64,000 bases of DNA from the NCBI GenBank assembly GCA_951217055.1, contig OX578279.1, positions 24,420,173-24,484,172 of the forward strand, given 5' to 3'. Below, in pieces: positions 47,281 to 59,099 of the stretch (positions are counted from its first letter, which is position 1; each line of letters starts with the position of its first letter). The notes beneath the pieces were generated by a model. It saw only the letters and a list, made by a program, of their open reading frames with translations, ran no database searches and was not told the origin of the DNA. Position numbers and translations under genes: made by a program. Source of the stretch: Gerris lacustris (taxonomy: Eukaryota; Arthropoda; Insecta; Hemiptera; Gerridae).

Positions 47281-48224
47281 AATTAGATTCATTGAATTAA
47301 ATTAGGATGCATGAAATAAATCGGCTCAGTTGCCGACTAGGCCTTGATTTTTTCCAGTGGAACTAAAAACATTAAACTTGATCCACCCGATTTCGCCCGG
47401 CCCGATTTTTCGCCAATTGAATTCAATGATTTTTTGTGGTTTTAGTCCAGTTCAATAGCATAGGTTGCATTATAGGACAGATTCAATTCATTACGAATCC
47501 TAATGCTATGAATTGAATTTGGATTCGTAAAAATAGACTGCTCCGATTGACAGCTAGGCCCGGATTTTTTGCTATAGAATTAAGTGCATTGAATTGATTA
47601 GGATGAGTACAATGAATCGGCCTGATTGCTAGTAGGCCCGATTTTGTCGATGGAAATTATGCATCAAAATAAATTGGGATGCGTTCAATAATAGACCCGA
47701 CTGCCGGCTCGGCCCAGGTGTTAAGCACATTAAATTAAATGAGGCCCGAGTCAACTCGAACTTTTGCCGATGGAATTAAATTAATTGAATTAAAATATGC
47801 ACACTAGACTGGCTTAAACGGGAAAATGATGGTAGTGGATTTCAGTAGCAAATTTTTGTTTTGGACCAGGATTGTGTGTAGAACGCTACGTGGGTCCTCT
47901 TGTCTATGCGGCATTCCCCTCTTGCTGACTCAGGTCGGACTAGTGTTCGTCGACATGTAGTGGGAAAACAGAGGCAATATAAATAAATCGGTTTATTATT
48001 TTGTGAAAAAACTGATTCATATTACATAGTAATAGTAAATTTAAATCTAAAAACTCAAAAAGCGTTCAGAAAACATTTGATGTTAAATGTCCCATGTAAT
48101 TACCCAGCGAATGAGCGAATGATTCTTTTGTTTTGCAATAGGTATTTAATTTTCTTAGAGAAGAATTCTCTTCTAGATAAAAATTTGAAATTCGTATGTG
48201 CTCCAAATCCACGTTTGTTTTTGC

Positions 48225-49190
48225 AGTATGGATCACGTTTTGCTTCCGAGCTTACCAAAGGAAACGGAAGATATGTGACAGTTCTGAAGAACGAACAATT
48301 TTTATGTCTCCGATTTCAAAAATTCCAAGACAGAAATCTGTTCAACATCAGGGTACAGTTTAGGTCCCGTGTCCGCCTGTCCTTCAATTTTTGCGAACCA
48401 ACATATCTTAAAAGCTATTCGTCCAATTTTATTGAAATTTTGATGGTAGGTCATAATTAGCCAGGTTATAACATTGCTGATCCCGTATAAGTTTCAATCT
48501 TCTGCACCTATTTATTTCTCTTCCACATTCGCACAGACATACATTTATTTACTCCTATTTCTTCAAAAGTACTCATCTGATTTTTATGAAATTTTAATGG
48601 TTTGTTAAAAGTAGCCCGCAGATAACCCAAGTATAATTTCAACCGTCTGCGCTCTTAAAATATTGCTATATTGATACTTTATTCATGGTAAATTTACTCA
48701 ATTTTCCCTCCTTTTTTAAATTAGTCAAAATTGGTTTGATTTTTACATGATTTAAAGTATCAATTTACCAAAATTTAAACAGCGCAGACAGTTGAAATTA
48801 ATCTGTGAGCTTTTATCAGATAAGTTTTATAAAATCAGATGAATATTTTTGAAGATTAGGTGTAAATAAATGTATGTGTGTGCACATGTGGAAGAGAAAT
48901 GGTGGCAGGTGGAGAAATGTGGTGGAGGGAAATGGGACCAGAAGATTGGACCTTATATAGGACCAACAATGGACTTTTTATTTGCTAATTAACTGCCATC
49001 CGAATTTCATTAAAATCGAAATAGTAGTTTTTAAGAATTGTTCGCCATGATTGAGCGAGAGACAGACTAACAGCCAGAAACGGGATCAAAAATGTCTGAT
49101 AACTGGAACAGATTTCTGTCTTGGAATTATTGGAATCGGAGACATAATCGTTCTTTTGAACGATCACATCACATAGTGAGGTGTTACCTT
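48225..49190. repeat. Dispersed repeat R1, two opposed copies
   Basis: The left part has TTTTGCTTCCGAGCTTACC, GAACGAACAATTTT and TCAATTTTTGCGAACCAAC. The right part carries the same elements inverted: TTGTTCGCCATGATTGAGCG and GAACGATCACATCACATAG. The pair forms a large imperfect foldback. Confidence 0.7.
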
Positions 49191-49816
49191 ATAGGATTTT
49201 AATTTAATTAAATATGAGGATAGAAATTGAAATTAGAGTGTTGAAAAGGGGGAGAAATTACAATTATAATAAATTATGGGGTATGCTAAACCCGCATATA
49301 AGTTAAATTAGGTTGGGCCCCCCCCGAAAAAAATTTCTGTGTACGCTACTGGGAAAACCCCATATATAATAGATATGATATGTGTTATCTAAATTTACAA
49401 CATGATACTCTCAAATAATTGGAACTAAGTGGTAATCACAACTTTTCAATAACATTTAACATTATTTTCTTATTCTACTAGTTATAACATGTTGAAATTC
49501 TATACTCAATACCATTGTAAATACATTTTTATTTTTCTAATGTTTTTGTGTAGGAAAACGTTTTTTTAAAAAACTAATGACATAAGTAAGAAGGTAACGG
49601 TAAATAAGGAAAAAGAAGACAGTTAAATTTTAAACAATGTAAGTTATGTCTAGATACAAGAATTAGACTCTATTGCTCATAATCAAAAAGGATATTTAAT
49701 GTTCCTATAATTTAATTTAAATTATACTAAACAATTTAAATTATTTAGTCAAGTGGGAAGATATTTAAAAAAAATCAATTGCATATTTATTAATTTTATA
49801 TCAGTAGTAATGTGTA

Positions 49817-49970
49817 AAAGGCCCCCATATACTATCAAACATTTTGCGCAAACATGATCGGCAATTTTAGGCCATACACGTCAAATATCGTATGTTTGCG
49901 CAAACAACAAACAACCCCATACACGGTCAAAATGTTTGCGCAAACATTTTGACCGTATACGGGGACCTTT
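49817..49970. mobile_element. Palindromic MITE rich in TTTGCGCAAA
   Basis: The left end AAAGGCCCCCATATAC and the reverse complement of the right end, AAAGGTCCCCGTATAC, form imperfect TIRs continuing into a TCAAA segment. TTTGCGCAAAC-like words occur four times. Positions 49923-49956 are a perfect 34-bp palindrome centred on TTTGCGCAAA. Confidence 0.7.
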
Positions 49971-49979
49971 GGAATATAC

Positions 49980-52900
49980 ATCATTAAAATAAATAAACAG
50001 CAAGTAAATAAATAAAATTAAATACTCAAAACAATAAAAATAATACTTTCATTATCAATTAATCAAATGAAAAAGTAGCCATAAAACATTGTGAAACAAA
50101 TTAATATTCTTTATTTACCAAAACAAAAATTAATTAGTAAAGCTTTCCATCCATTTTTTTTACACTTAAAAAAAATACTAATAAATAAATATGTTGAAAA
50201 CAAGAGGTTTTTTTAAATATAATAAACGTTGTTACTTATTTTTAAGAAAAAATAGATACCTAAAAATTTATTTTGTTTATAGTCAAATATTGTAAACGAG
50301 TATAATCAAATATTTATTTTATTTTTCTGTTCATAAGTGGAAGACCAGAAATACGACTATATATACTAATAGTATATAACAGATTCCTGTTCATTAAATT
50401 TCAAATTAAATGATCACTTAATTTCACCTTACAAAATACATATAAGGAGAATTAATATATATATTTTCTATTTTAACGAACATCAATTTTGCCCTTTAGG
50501 TGAGCAACAGCTTCTAATTCTCTTAAAAATAAAGTAAATAATACAATGCCCTTTTTATCTTTATCAATTTGATTGACAAAACTAATAATTAGGTTCAAGT
50601 AGACAAAAAAATAAAAGAAAAAAAGTATTTATCAACTCACAACCATCGACATTCGCACAAATTGATATAAATAAGTCCGTCAAAACCTACCGCTTTTATT
50701 TATATATTTATTATACAATACTAATTACAAAAAAAAAAATCTTTTCAACTTCCAAGCCAAAAGAAACATAACAATCAATTATTTCTTATTAAACCTAATT
50801 AATAAATAAATAAAATTATTAAAAAATAAAACCTTACTCGTCATGATTAAATTATCTTGCCACCATATAACTCATCTTAATTTCATTTGAATTAATTCTA
50901 CAAGAATTTTAAATAAATTATTAAGTATTAAAAAATATAATATATTATATACACTACAAACAAAGGGAGTATTCTTTAGTTAAAATTAATTCACTTCTTA
51001 GAAAATAAAAGTAAATTGTGATGAATAAAATTACAATGTACATAATATAATTATACAATTGAAACTGAATTAATTAGTAAAAGGGGGGGAAAAATATACC
51101 TAATTAAATTTACATAATAAATTAAATACGATTATTAAACATCCTTTTCACCCTATATATTCATTAATTAATTTGCAATCAGCTCAAGAAAAATAAAATT
51201 AATTACTTAATGGAATGCAAAAGTAAATTTAAAAATTTATATCGATCTAAATTTCATATATTATAAAATAGAAACAATTTATTCACTTTTTTTCAAATTA
51301 ATTTCATAAGAAAGGAAATTTTTATTTAAATCAAATGATTGAATGATTTTTTAAAGTAAAAAAAGTAAATTGTGTAGAAAAGTCATCACAGATTAAAATT
51401 TCAGCGATTGATTTAGGATTGTTTTAGGCAGTGGTCAAACCCATAAAGACCAAGATATATTTTTTAGATCTAATAATTTAGACTCGATAAAATAGCTACA
51501 TAAGCAACTGTTTAGTAATGGATTCAATCAAATATCGAAATTCGTACTAAGGTTACACTATTACTTGATCGTAGGCGTGTTTCTGTCATTCATTTAAGAA
51601 TGCTACAGATAAAAATTGGATTTAGGATGTACAATTAACTTTCAAAGACTAATACTTTTAGTTTTAGTAAACTATGAACAGAACTAATAATTACATTTTG
51701 GATTTTAAAAAATTAAATATTTGTGCAAAGCAATAAAAATATATATATAGGATCTTATACTTAGGGTAATTTTGCTTTGGAATTATAACAGTAAAGCCAT
51801 CTAAACAATTATTACATTTAGGCGGTAAAAAAGACATTACACAAAATAAAAGAACCTTAAATAGGACTTGCAAGAAAAATAGATATATAGTATCTACTGT
51901 GTTCATTTGCTTCTATTTCACAACAATTTCAACTTCCTGCATTTAGTCCATTGGTAAGATGAACAAAGCAAAGTCCATACTCCACCCAAATGAACATAGA
52001 ATTAGACGAAACTTTACCATTGTCCTTATGCCTTTTGGTTTAAAAACTTCACCAGTAACATAGAAGTAAATTAATCCATAAACAACTAAACGTAATGTAT
52101 GCAACAAGTAAACAATAACGAATTAAATTACTGAAGGTATAAATAATTATAAAGTATTTGTCATGTAAATACTATTGAATGAAATTAAAATAAAAAGTAT
52201 ACTTATTATATCTAAAACAGTGAATTATTTTGTTAAAATGAACTCAAAGCTTTTTTTCTTAATTTAAAAAATAATACGTTAAATAAAGAATCGATTAAAC
52301 TATAAAGCAGCAAAGAAATTGCTTCCTATTAAAATAACAATTCCATTATCACCTTATAAATATAGTTTATCACTTCAATTTTGCAATATTAACTTCAGAA
52401 ATTGATTAATTATACAGAACGCGGATTAAAGAGGGCCCTTATTATGATATATTATAATAGTAGTTTTATGTTAGTATATGTTCATTTAAATGCATACAAT
52501 ATGGGATTACAGACACTATGTAGATTTGTTAGAAATTATACCTAGGATGTATCAAAAACTATATAATTCTTTAATAGCTTATACAAATGTTAAATTTAAA
52601 AGTAAATCTTAAGATAAAGATACAATTTAATGTAGGTGATTGTAACTTGAATTTAGTAATAGTTTAAAAGATATATAAAATGTCATTCTAATTAATGTTT
52701 ATCAGCTTTTCTATTAGTATAAACTATAATAATTTTGAATATTAAGACTCCAATTATTTTAGAAGTGGAAGACTACAAATTGTATTTTAAATTTATTCGT
52801 TTTTAATATATCCCAATATATTTTGTTGTAAGTATAGAGCGAGCTAACGAAGCCTACATAATCAAAATTAAAAAATGCGTTATTAACTGTGCGTTTATGA

Positions 52901-53600
52901 TTTTACTTCCATAAAATAATTAAAAACTATAAATAATAATTAGAATTGTGGTACGAGAAATATGCGTAGTTATAGAATTGTGTTAATATGAACTCTGTCA
53001 ACTATATTCACTGGGCTTAACACTTATGTACATATGTATTTGCATTTTTAAATTCTTGTCAAAATACTTAACAGGAGTTATAAATCGAACTTTTAAAATT
53101 TGTACAGATGTGAGGAATATCGGTGGGATTTTTCAACAGAATTATTGATTTGCAAATTCATGACAAATTAATAAATTTGCTAGACATTATTTATGTTATG
53201 TAATTAATTTTCCAAAATTTTAATGGGTGAAGAATGTTCGAATAAATTAACTTTAAAGAATAAACCTAAATATGAAATTGAAATATTTTCGGTGATAAAA
53301 TATAAAAATGTGCCACAAATATGTTATCACACTTACGAATACAAAAATATACAAACGATTAAAAGTTTTAACAGAAAAAGTAGTAAATAAATTGCACATT
53401 TTATTACGCTAGTAATACCTTTGATGGATTTCGACATTATATTACATGAGAAGAAAAGAAAGAGAGATTTGTCTTCTGAATATTTCAAACGATAACCTAA
53501 AAAGCAGTGAAAAAAGTATCTTATGCTGTAAAATAACGGTATATAAAATATGCTACCTTATTTAGAGGATAGTTAACTTATAAGAAAGTTCTTATTATAG
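49980..53600. other. Long AT-rich stretch without recognised repeats
   Basis: About 3.6 kb of very AT-rich DNA, conspicuously free of the transposon ends that crowd the rest of the window. It lies downstream of the SOCS coding end and could include an extended 3' untranslated region if the proximal poly(A) signal is bypassed. No ORF or RNA was recognised. Confidence 0.4.
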
Positions 53601-53615
53601 TTATTGTAATGGAAC

Positions 53616-53621
53616 TTTATT
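53616..53621 (-). terminator. Poly(A) signal AATAAA close to the SOCS stop codon
   Basis: AATAAA on the minus strand begins 14 nt after the TGA at 53635-53637. If used, cleavage would give a 3' untranslated region of only a few tens of bases. It could also be bypassed, since the DNA beyond is long and AT-rich. Confidence 0.5.
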
Positions 53622-53634
53622 GAGATAAAGAAAG

Positions 53635-54198
53635 TCATAAAGTGTACGGATATTTGTTGAGGTACGATTGTATGGATTTGGGAAGAGGCTGTTTATTCGC
53701 GGGAGCAGTACGGTTAACAACCAACCTGGACAAATGTTGAAGGCTAGGTATTTGTCGGTAAAGAGGTCTTACCGGTTTAACGTCGTCGGAGTGGCAGACT
53801 CCTCGCCAATCTATCCAACAAGTAGAATCTGATTCGGAGTAATGTTGTACAAGGGCCACTACGCTGCGGAACACCGGCATCTGACAGATGACTAGAGGAT
53901 CGGCTTCCAAGCGGAATACCGAGCCGGAACCGAGGAGACGAACAGATAGTGGTCCCTGCCTGGTCTGTAACGACAATGTGAAGATGTAGCGGGGGTCCGA
54001 CGAGTCTCTAACGAGGAATGTACCTGGCTTGGTGTGAAACAGCAGTCTGTCGCAGTACTCACGGGATATGGGGCCATAGTACCAGCCGGTCGCCTCCAGC
54101 TCGGCTGACGGCGATATCTGCCTCGGATCATACCTAGGCACGGGGAGCTGGCACTCTCTACACAGTCTCCAGTCTCCTCCACGGCACAATTCTTGCTT
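53635..54198 (-). CDS. Last coding exon of a CIS/SOCS2-type SOCS protein (SH2 plus SOCS box)
   Basis: The exon encodes 187 residues and the stop. It starts after a strong acceptor (TTTTTTTGTTGCAG, then AAG, phase 0); there is no suitable ATG, so at least one upstream exon is missing. Residues about 38-125 form an SH2 domain: TGWYYGPISREYCDRLL, then GTFLVRDSSDPRYIFTLS with the phosphotyrosine-binding Arg at about residue 64. Residues 152-187 form a SOCS box, SLQHLSRLVVN...PLPKSIQSYLNKYPYTL. SOCS proteins bind phosphotyrosine on cytokine receptors or kinases and recruit Elongin B/C-Cullin 5 ubiquitin ligase to dampen JAK/STAT signalling in the cytoplasm. The SVRL segment, SLVQHY-like region and YPxxL ending match the CIS/SOCS2 branch best. 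Unusually, the conserved BC-box Cys is Ser (SLQHLSR) and the Cullin-box LPLP reads QPLP. GC content is much higher than the surroundings. The frame is intact, so the exon is probably functional. Confidence 0.93.
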   Translation of the reverse strand, partial: KQELCRGGDWRLCRECQLPVPRYDPRQISPSAELEATGWYYGPISREYCDRLLFHTKPGTFLVRDSSDPRYIFTLSLQTRQGPLSVRLLGSGSVFRLEADPLVICQMPVFRSVVALVQHYSESDSTCWIDWRGVCHSDDVKPVRPLYRQIPSLQHLSRLVVNRTAPANKQPLPKSIQSYLNKYPYTL

Positions 54199-54236
54199 CT
54201 GCAACAAAAAAATATGCTATTAAGTATTAAATAAAC

Positions 54237-54296
54237 AGGTCAAGTGTATGCTAGTCAGCACACAGCGAGGGTCCGTATAGGTAACCCAGTGTTGTG
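54237..54296 (-). repeat. Dispersed repeat R3, copy 2, in the SOCS intron
   Basis: CAAGTGTATGCTAGTCAGCA, CACAGCGAGGGTCC and GTAACCCAGT match 15186-15245 inverted. It lies only about 40 bp upstream of the SOCS splice acceptor. Confidence 0.7.
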
Positions 54297-54299
54297 AAC

Positions 54300-54665
54300 C
54301 AGTGGCGTATCCAATGGCTAGGTCTGGAGGGGGCACATTCTAAATCAGTTTAGATTGAGGGGGGGGGGATTCGTAGTGGTATCAAGAAAAGGGAATACTT
54401 ATTCAAAAAGCTACTGCCCCCCGGCAGTAGCTGACTTTTTCTGATTTTTTTTGGGGGGCCAAAAAAAATCTATTTGGGCCTAGTAAGTAACAACAACTGT
54501 TTTAGAACGTATTCGTTAGAAAATGTTATTCTGATGCTTATACTGCAGTACAATATATCTTACTGTAAGTCATGGGCTTTGTCTGCAGTTAATTATTGGG
54601 GGGAGGGGATTTATGGCAGGGGTGGGGGGGGGGTCGGGGGCCCTCCCCTGGAAAAATGTGAAAAT
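54300..54665. mobile_element. Left end of a hAT-like element
   Basis: CAGTGGCGTATCCAATGG begins at 54300, followed by G-rich sequence. At about 54619-54655 comes the module GGGTCGGGGGCCCTCCCCTG followed by GAAAAATGTG, shared with other hAT-like elements here. No right end was found, so the element is truncated or the end has diverged. Confidence 0.5.
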
Positions 54666-54969
54666 ATGTCCTCTCAAAACAGCGCTTTTATGCATTTCTG
54701 AGGTGAAATTGAATATGAGGTGAATGTAAAAAAAGTAGCATGTATGTGAATTATAGTGGATCGTCTCTCCAGACGAAAAAAAAGCGTTTGGGCAAATCAC
54801 ACGTAGACTAGGTAAAGAATAAATAAAACGTGCCTTCTTTTTAGTCAATAATTTACACTTACTAAAAACTAATGTATTTCTCTTTATATTTTGCAGACGG
54901 CACAAGTTAAGTACTATAGGAGTTTGGAAGTCGCTTAAGTGTAAAACAAATCTTGTTCTTGTAGCCAAA

Positions 54970-56760
54970 CTACTTAACTTTTTGTTACATTAAATTTTAA
55001 GCGAGTAGTGTACTACTATTGAGTGGTTAAAATAGAAAACTAATAAGAAAGAACAATAAAGGTACTAAAAACGTGTTTATTATCATTCGCTTCTAACTTA
55101 ATAAATAATAGTGACAGGAACAAAGAGAGATATCGTCCTTTTCCTTGTTTTGAGAAACCTTAACTCTTAAAAATTATACAATTTTAGATCTTATTCTGAC
55201 GTAGTTCAAACTCAAGTATACAGGAAAATGGCTTAAAAAGTCGTTCTTTCATGTTTGCCAAAAGTTACTTTTGTATTATCTTCTCTTTTGTTTTGTTTAT
55301 ATTGGCTCCTTTCTCTACTGTTTTATTAAGTTACAACACACATCTTTAAAACATAATGGTAGGGTACATTAGCCCTACTCAATGTCTCAATGTTCTTTTA
55401 TTTCGCAGAAAGATAGCGTATTGTGCTCTCTCTCAAATTCTTTCTTAAGCTGTTGCCCAAGGAAATATAATAAATTCTTGAGTAATCTAGAAAATAACTT
55501 CTCTCGTAGCATCTTACCATTGAATAACCTTATAGAAGACTTTCATATCTAGCAATATATGTTTTCATTGCGTTACCAGGGGTTATGAAAAAGAAGAACT
55601 ATAATATATCTTTAGATATAAACAATAATTTATAATTTAAGAAACATTATATTACGAATATAAAGAATAATAAAAAATAAAAAGAAGATAGCAAGGTTCT
55701 TTACAAAATGTCATGAATAATTTACAAAGAAAAATAAATTATCTTCCTTCGAAATGAGATTTAACCATGAAGAAGAAAGAAAAACGCTCTAAATAATTCT
55801 GAGTTCAACCGCATTTCATGCGCGCTGCACCAGTAAAAATTCAAAACAAGAATACACAAGAAAGAAATTCAGAGTACAATATTTAGTTTAACATTAAAAT
55901 AACTGATTTAACTCAAGAATGGCGAAGATACTGACGACTAATGGCACTTAAGCTGAAATACCATGCTAATAATTTAACTTGATTTTTGCCCATTGTTTTC
56001 AAACCTTTATCAGATTAAAAATAGTCTGCAGCTAATGTTATAATATAACCTGTAAGGTTATGACACGTGCTCGAACTGTGAAATAATATTGTGCTCTACT
56101 TCCAAGAAATTTTTAATTAGCTTAACTTTGAAAATATTCACGGTTAAAGCTATTCCAGTTCTAACCGGTATTTAGAGACAAGAGCTTCTCGTTCGCATGA
56201 AATATACTGAGCAAATTACGTATTCAAGAAGTAAATTAATAAATTTAATGCATTAATTAAATTCGAGTAGGTATGTATTTATTAATAATTTATCATTAAA
56301 ACGGGCATTAGCAATTATTATTAGTAATACCCAGTTTGGGACAATAATTATAATACGTAATATTTATTATTGCATAGTGCATAATTAGCTTACTATATGC
56401 TGCAAAGAGAATTAACCTTTAGAGCCAGTACAATTACATTTTAGGCAATTATATAAACATTTTCAGTAGATATGTGTAGTAGACCACTAAATAATTTACA
56501 TAAAAGCTCATCATAAGCTGTTTTGAGAAACAAAAAATCATCCCTAAAGACCGCTTTTGGAAAAAAATAAATCTTATGTCAAAAATAATAATACTTTGTA
56601 TTCTTTGATATAGTAAAACAGATATATTTTGTAAATTTCTATCAATATACAAAATCAAGAAAAAATGACCCGATTTCAAAGTTGTTTACCGAAAAAAAGA
56701 AGCACAAATACTTCAGCTTGTCATCTTTTTTAAACGTAGGAAGCGTTGTTAATTATTTAA
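54970..56760. other. No feature recognised
   Basis: AT-rich DNA upstream of the SOCS last exon, possibly intron. No exon with matching splice sites was recognised. Confidence 0.35.
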
Positions 56761-57099
56761 ATATACCAGGGGTGCCCACGAGGGGGGTATAACGGCGCAC
56801 AGTGCGCCGTTGAAATTTTTGGGGGGGGCATGTGTTCATTAATAGGAATAAAACGTTTGTTTATTCTATGAAACTTCTATTTATTTCAGGGGTGCCAACA
56901 GAGGGAGGTTATGACGCTGACTGCGACGTTAAAATTCTTAGGGGGGGGGGGGGGGGGGTAGTAAATATAATTTTTTTCCACTTTGGGGGGGGGGGGGGGG
57001 TGGATGTGATAATAAATATATATTTTTTTTTAGTTATCAAAATTTTAAAGATTTGTACCAATAAAGAGTGAACTACAAAACAGTACTAAAGAGAAAGAA

Positions 57100-57345
57100 T
57101 AAGAATGATATCGTGTCTCTACGTATGCTGTAGTCGTAGTGTCAATTTATGGATTCCAAGATAAGGAAAGAGAGGCAACGCCAGTTTTGATATTTCCAGG
57201 AAGTGGCGGGAGTTACCGAGCGCGCACCGAGTAGAGCAAGAGTAATTGGTAGTTCTGATTGACGTCTTGTCTGCCACTAACACTGTCTGCACTGGAGGCT
57301 GCGGTGCAAAATGCAAGAGGTTGACTGGTTGCTATTTGCGTCCGC
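57100..57345. other. Unexplained GC-richer island inside the composite element
   Basis: Moderately GC-rich sequence with GGCGGGAGTTACCGAGCGCG and CACTGTCTGCACTGGAGGCT. Frames are open for up to 65 codons but without a recognised domain. It could be captured host sequence, a promoter or part of an element. Confidence 0.3.
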
Positions 57346-57455
57346 ATGTGTTTTTACAACGCCGGGGGGGGGGGGGGGGGTTAATTGGCCAGAGGCCTGG
57401 GCCTTCGGGGGCCCTGGTTTGTTTACAACCAAAAAGGCAAGATGGATATTGAAGT

Positions 57456-57683
57456 CAGTGGCGTAACTATGGGCCCGATTTTGTGGGTAAACCCCAAATC
57501 CAATCTCTTTGTACAAACTATCCTTGTACCAATGTCAATGGGGGCCCCTTTAGAGCATAGTAAAATCTAACTTGGAATTATACTTCTATACCATTATCAG
57601 GGATCAGGGGGCCCCATTCAGATCTAAACGCAATTTTATTTGCTCATCAATTGGAGGGGCCTCCAATGCCCTAGCTACCACTA
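57456..57683. mobile_element. Small hAT-like element with CAGTGGCGTAACTA end
   Basis: The left end is CAGTGGCGTAACTATGGGC. The right end CCCTAGCTACCACTA is its approximate inverse with a mutated last base. The flanks ATTGAAGT and ATTGTGAT agree at 5 of 8 positions. Confidence 0.5.
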
Positions 57684-59099
57684 ATTGTGATGGACTTAAA
57701 ATTATTCCTAATGTCATGAGTCTGAAAGTGTGAATTCTTGTGTTTCATTTAGTTACTTAGATTTTGTGATGTTTTTTTCTAATTTAACATGGTCAATGTT
57801 AATTTACATGAGAGAAACTCATAGATAAACCATATTAACCAACTGATGTTAATAACTTTTATATTTTTATTTGTCATGCAGTTTTGTGTAAATAAACTGT
57901 TACTTAACTATTTTGATTTGCTTCCTCTTAATCTCACTATTTTAGCAAACAATTTATATTGTGCTTTTAAATTTTTAAATTATGCACTTACAAAGTTTAA
58001 AAAGAAGGGTTTTTAAACTCACCTGCTACCAAACAACTCAATCATTTGGTTTTTTGTAGCCCGTCTTGGTTAAACTTCAAAATTCATCCCCACCAAATAT
58101 ATTTTCCTTTATGGACAAACTTACTCTCCGAAATCCTTAAAACTTATCTTTTTGCACTTGGATTTTAAAAAAATTCTCCGGGGGAGGACCCCCGAACCCC
58201 CCGCCGTTATTTGTCCAAAGGGACCCAGATGCTACCTTGCTCAGGGGCCCGGAAATCCTCTTAACGGCCCTGCTAGCTGTTGGGCTGGACGAGCAATGAG
58301 CAGAGTTAAAATAATCAACGACAGGCTAATGTCTACAATGGAAGACACATGGCTTTCTAACTTAATGGTCATATCTGCAGGAAAAAGATGTATTAGCTTC
58401 AATTTCCAAAAACGAAATCATATTGATGCATTTGCTTTATCAACATCACAAAGAAAAAATTACTTGTCCGAGCTTAGAAATTACTTGTCCTCTCATTTGT
58501 CTTATTTCTGTTACACTGAGGCTTTCTTGGTTTTTTTTTTTGTCCTTTATTCAAATTAAGAGTTTTATAATGATTTTTCTTCACTTTAAGTTTGCATTAT
58601 GATCTTTGAAACGTTCAGTAACATTTTCATGCACTAAGATCAGGATGTAACATATTTTTAATTAATATTAGTATAGAGCTGCCAATATTAATTTCCTAAA
58701 AATTTGTTTAGATGCAATTTTGTAGGCAGGTGTAGTTTTAGTTGAATTTGTACGTGGTATGATATAAGTTTTTGTATTCATATTGAATTTTGTATTAGGT
58801 TTGTGTGTTTTAGTTCTTGTGATTTGTTTTATATAAAATAGAACAATCCTCATATAATATGTGGACCCATATAATGCAAAAAGCATTACTTTATCTTAAA
58901 TAATTTTGAAACGAACTGTTATTTTTAATAAAATCTCAGGTTAACTAAAAACAATTTGTAACGAGAATGTACTTTATAAATATGTACTGACAAATATATG
59001 TCAGGTAACCGAAGAAGACGTGTATATATTAACATATCTCAAAAAGTGGGGGGGGGGGGTGCGCCATAGAGCTTAGGGGGGGTGGGCACCCCTGAATAT

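Larger units (their letters stand above)
46633..49351. mobile_element. 2.7-kb hAT element with an internal satellite and R1 copies
   Basis: The left end CAGTGGCGTACACAG and right end CTGTGTACGCTACTG are inverted repeats (one mismatch), and GGAAAACC flanks both sides (46625-46632 and 49352-49359), an exact 8-bp hAT duplication. Subterminal blocks are G-rich on the left and C-rich on the right. The interior lacks a recognisable transposase; instead it holds a 62-bp tandem array (46828-47280, decaying to about 47800) and two opposed R1 copies. Confidence 0.9.
56767..59094. mobile_element. Composite hAT-like element with CAGGGGTGCCCA ends
   Basis: The left end CAGGGGTGCCCAC and right end GTGGGCACCCCTG are exact inverted repeats. 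AATATAC flanks both sides, 7 bp rather than 8 if the ends are placed exactly. The start is partly duplicated at 56887-56960. Inside lie three long G runs, a smaller element at 57456-57683, and an unmatched right end, TTAACGGCCCTG, at 58272. The interval therefore records several insertions. Confidence 0.7.

Noticed and set aside
46828..47800. CRISPR-like array
   Set aside because: Units are near-identical 62-bp tandem repeats without unique spacers, inside a eukaryotic transposon.
48077..48460. 127-codon plus-strand ORF
   Set aside because: It lies within dispersed repeat R1; other copies do not preserve the frame.
53892..54182. Second minus frame over the SOCS exon
   Set aside because: An overlapping shadow of the SH2-encoding frame.
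58152..58559. 135-codon plus-strand ORF
   Set aside because: It starts in a hAT-like element end and runs into AT-rich sequence; no domain is visible.
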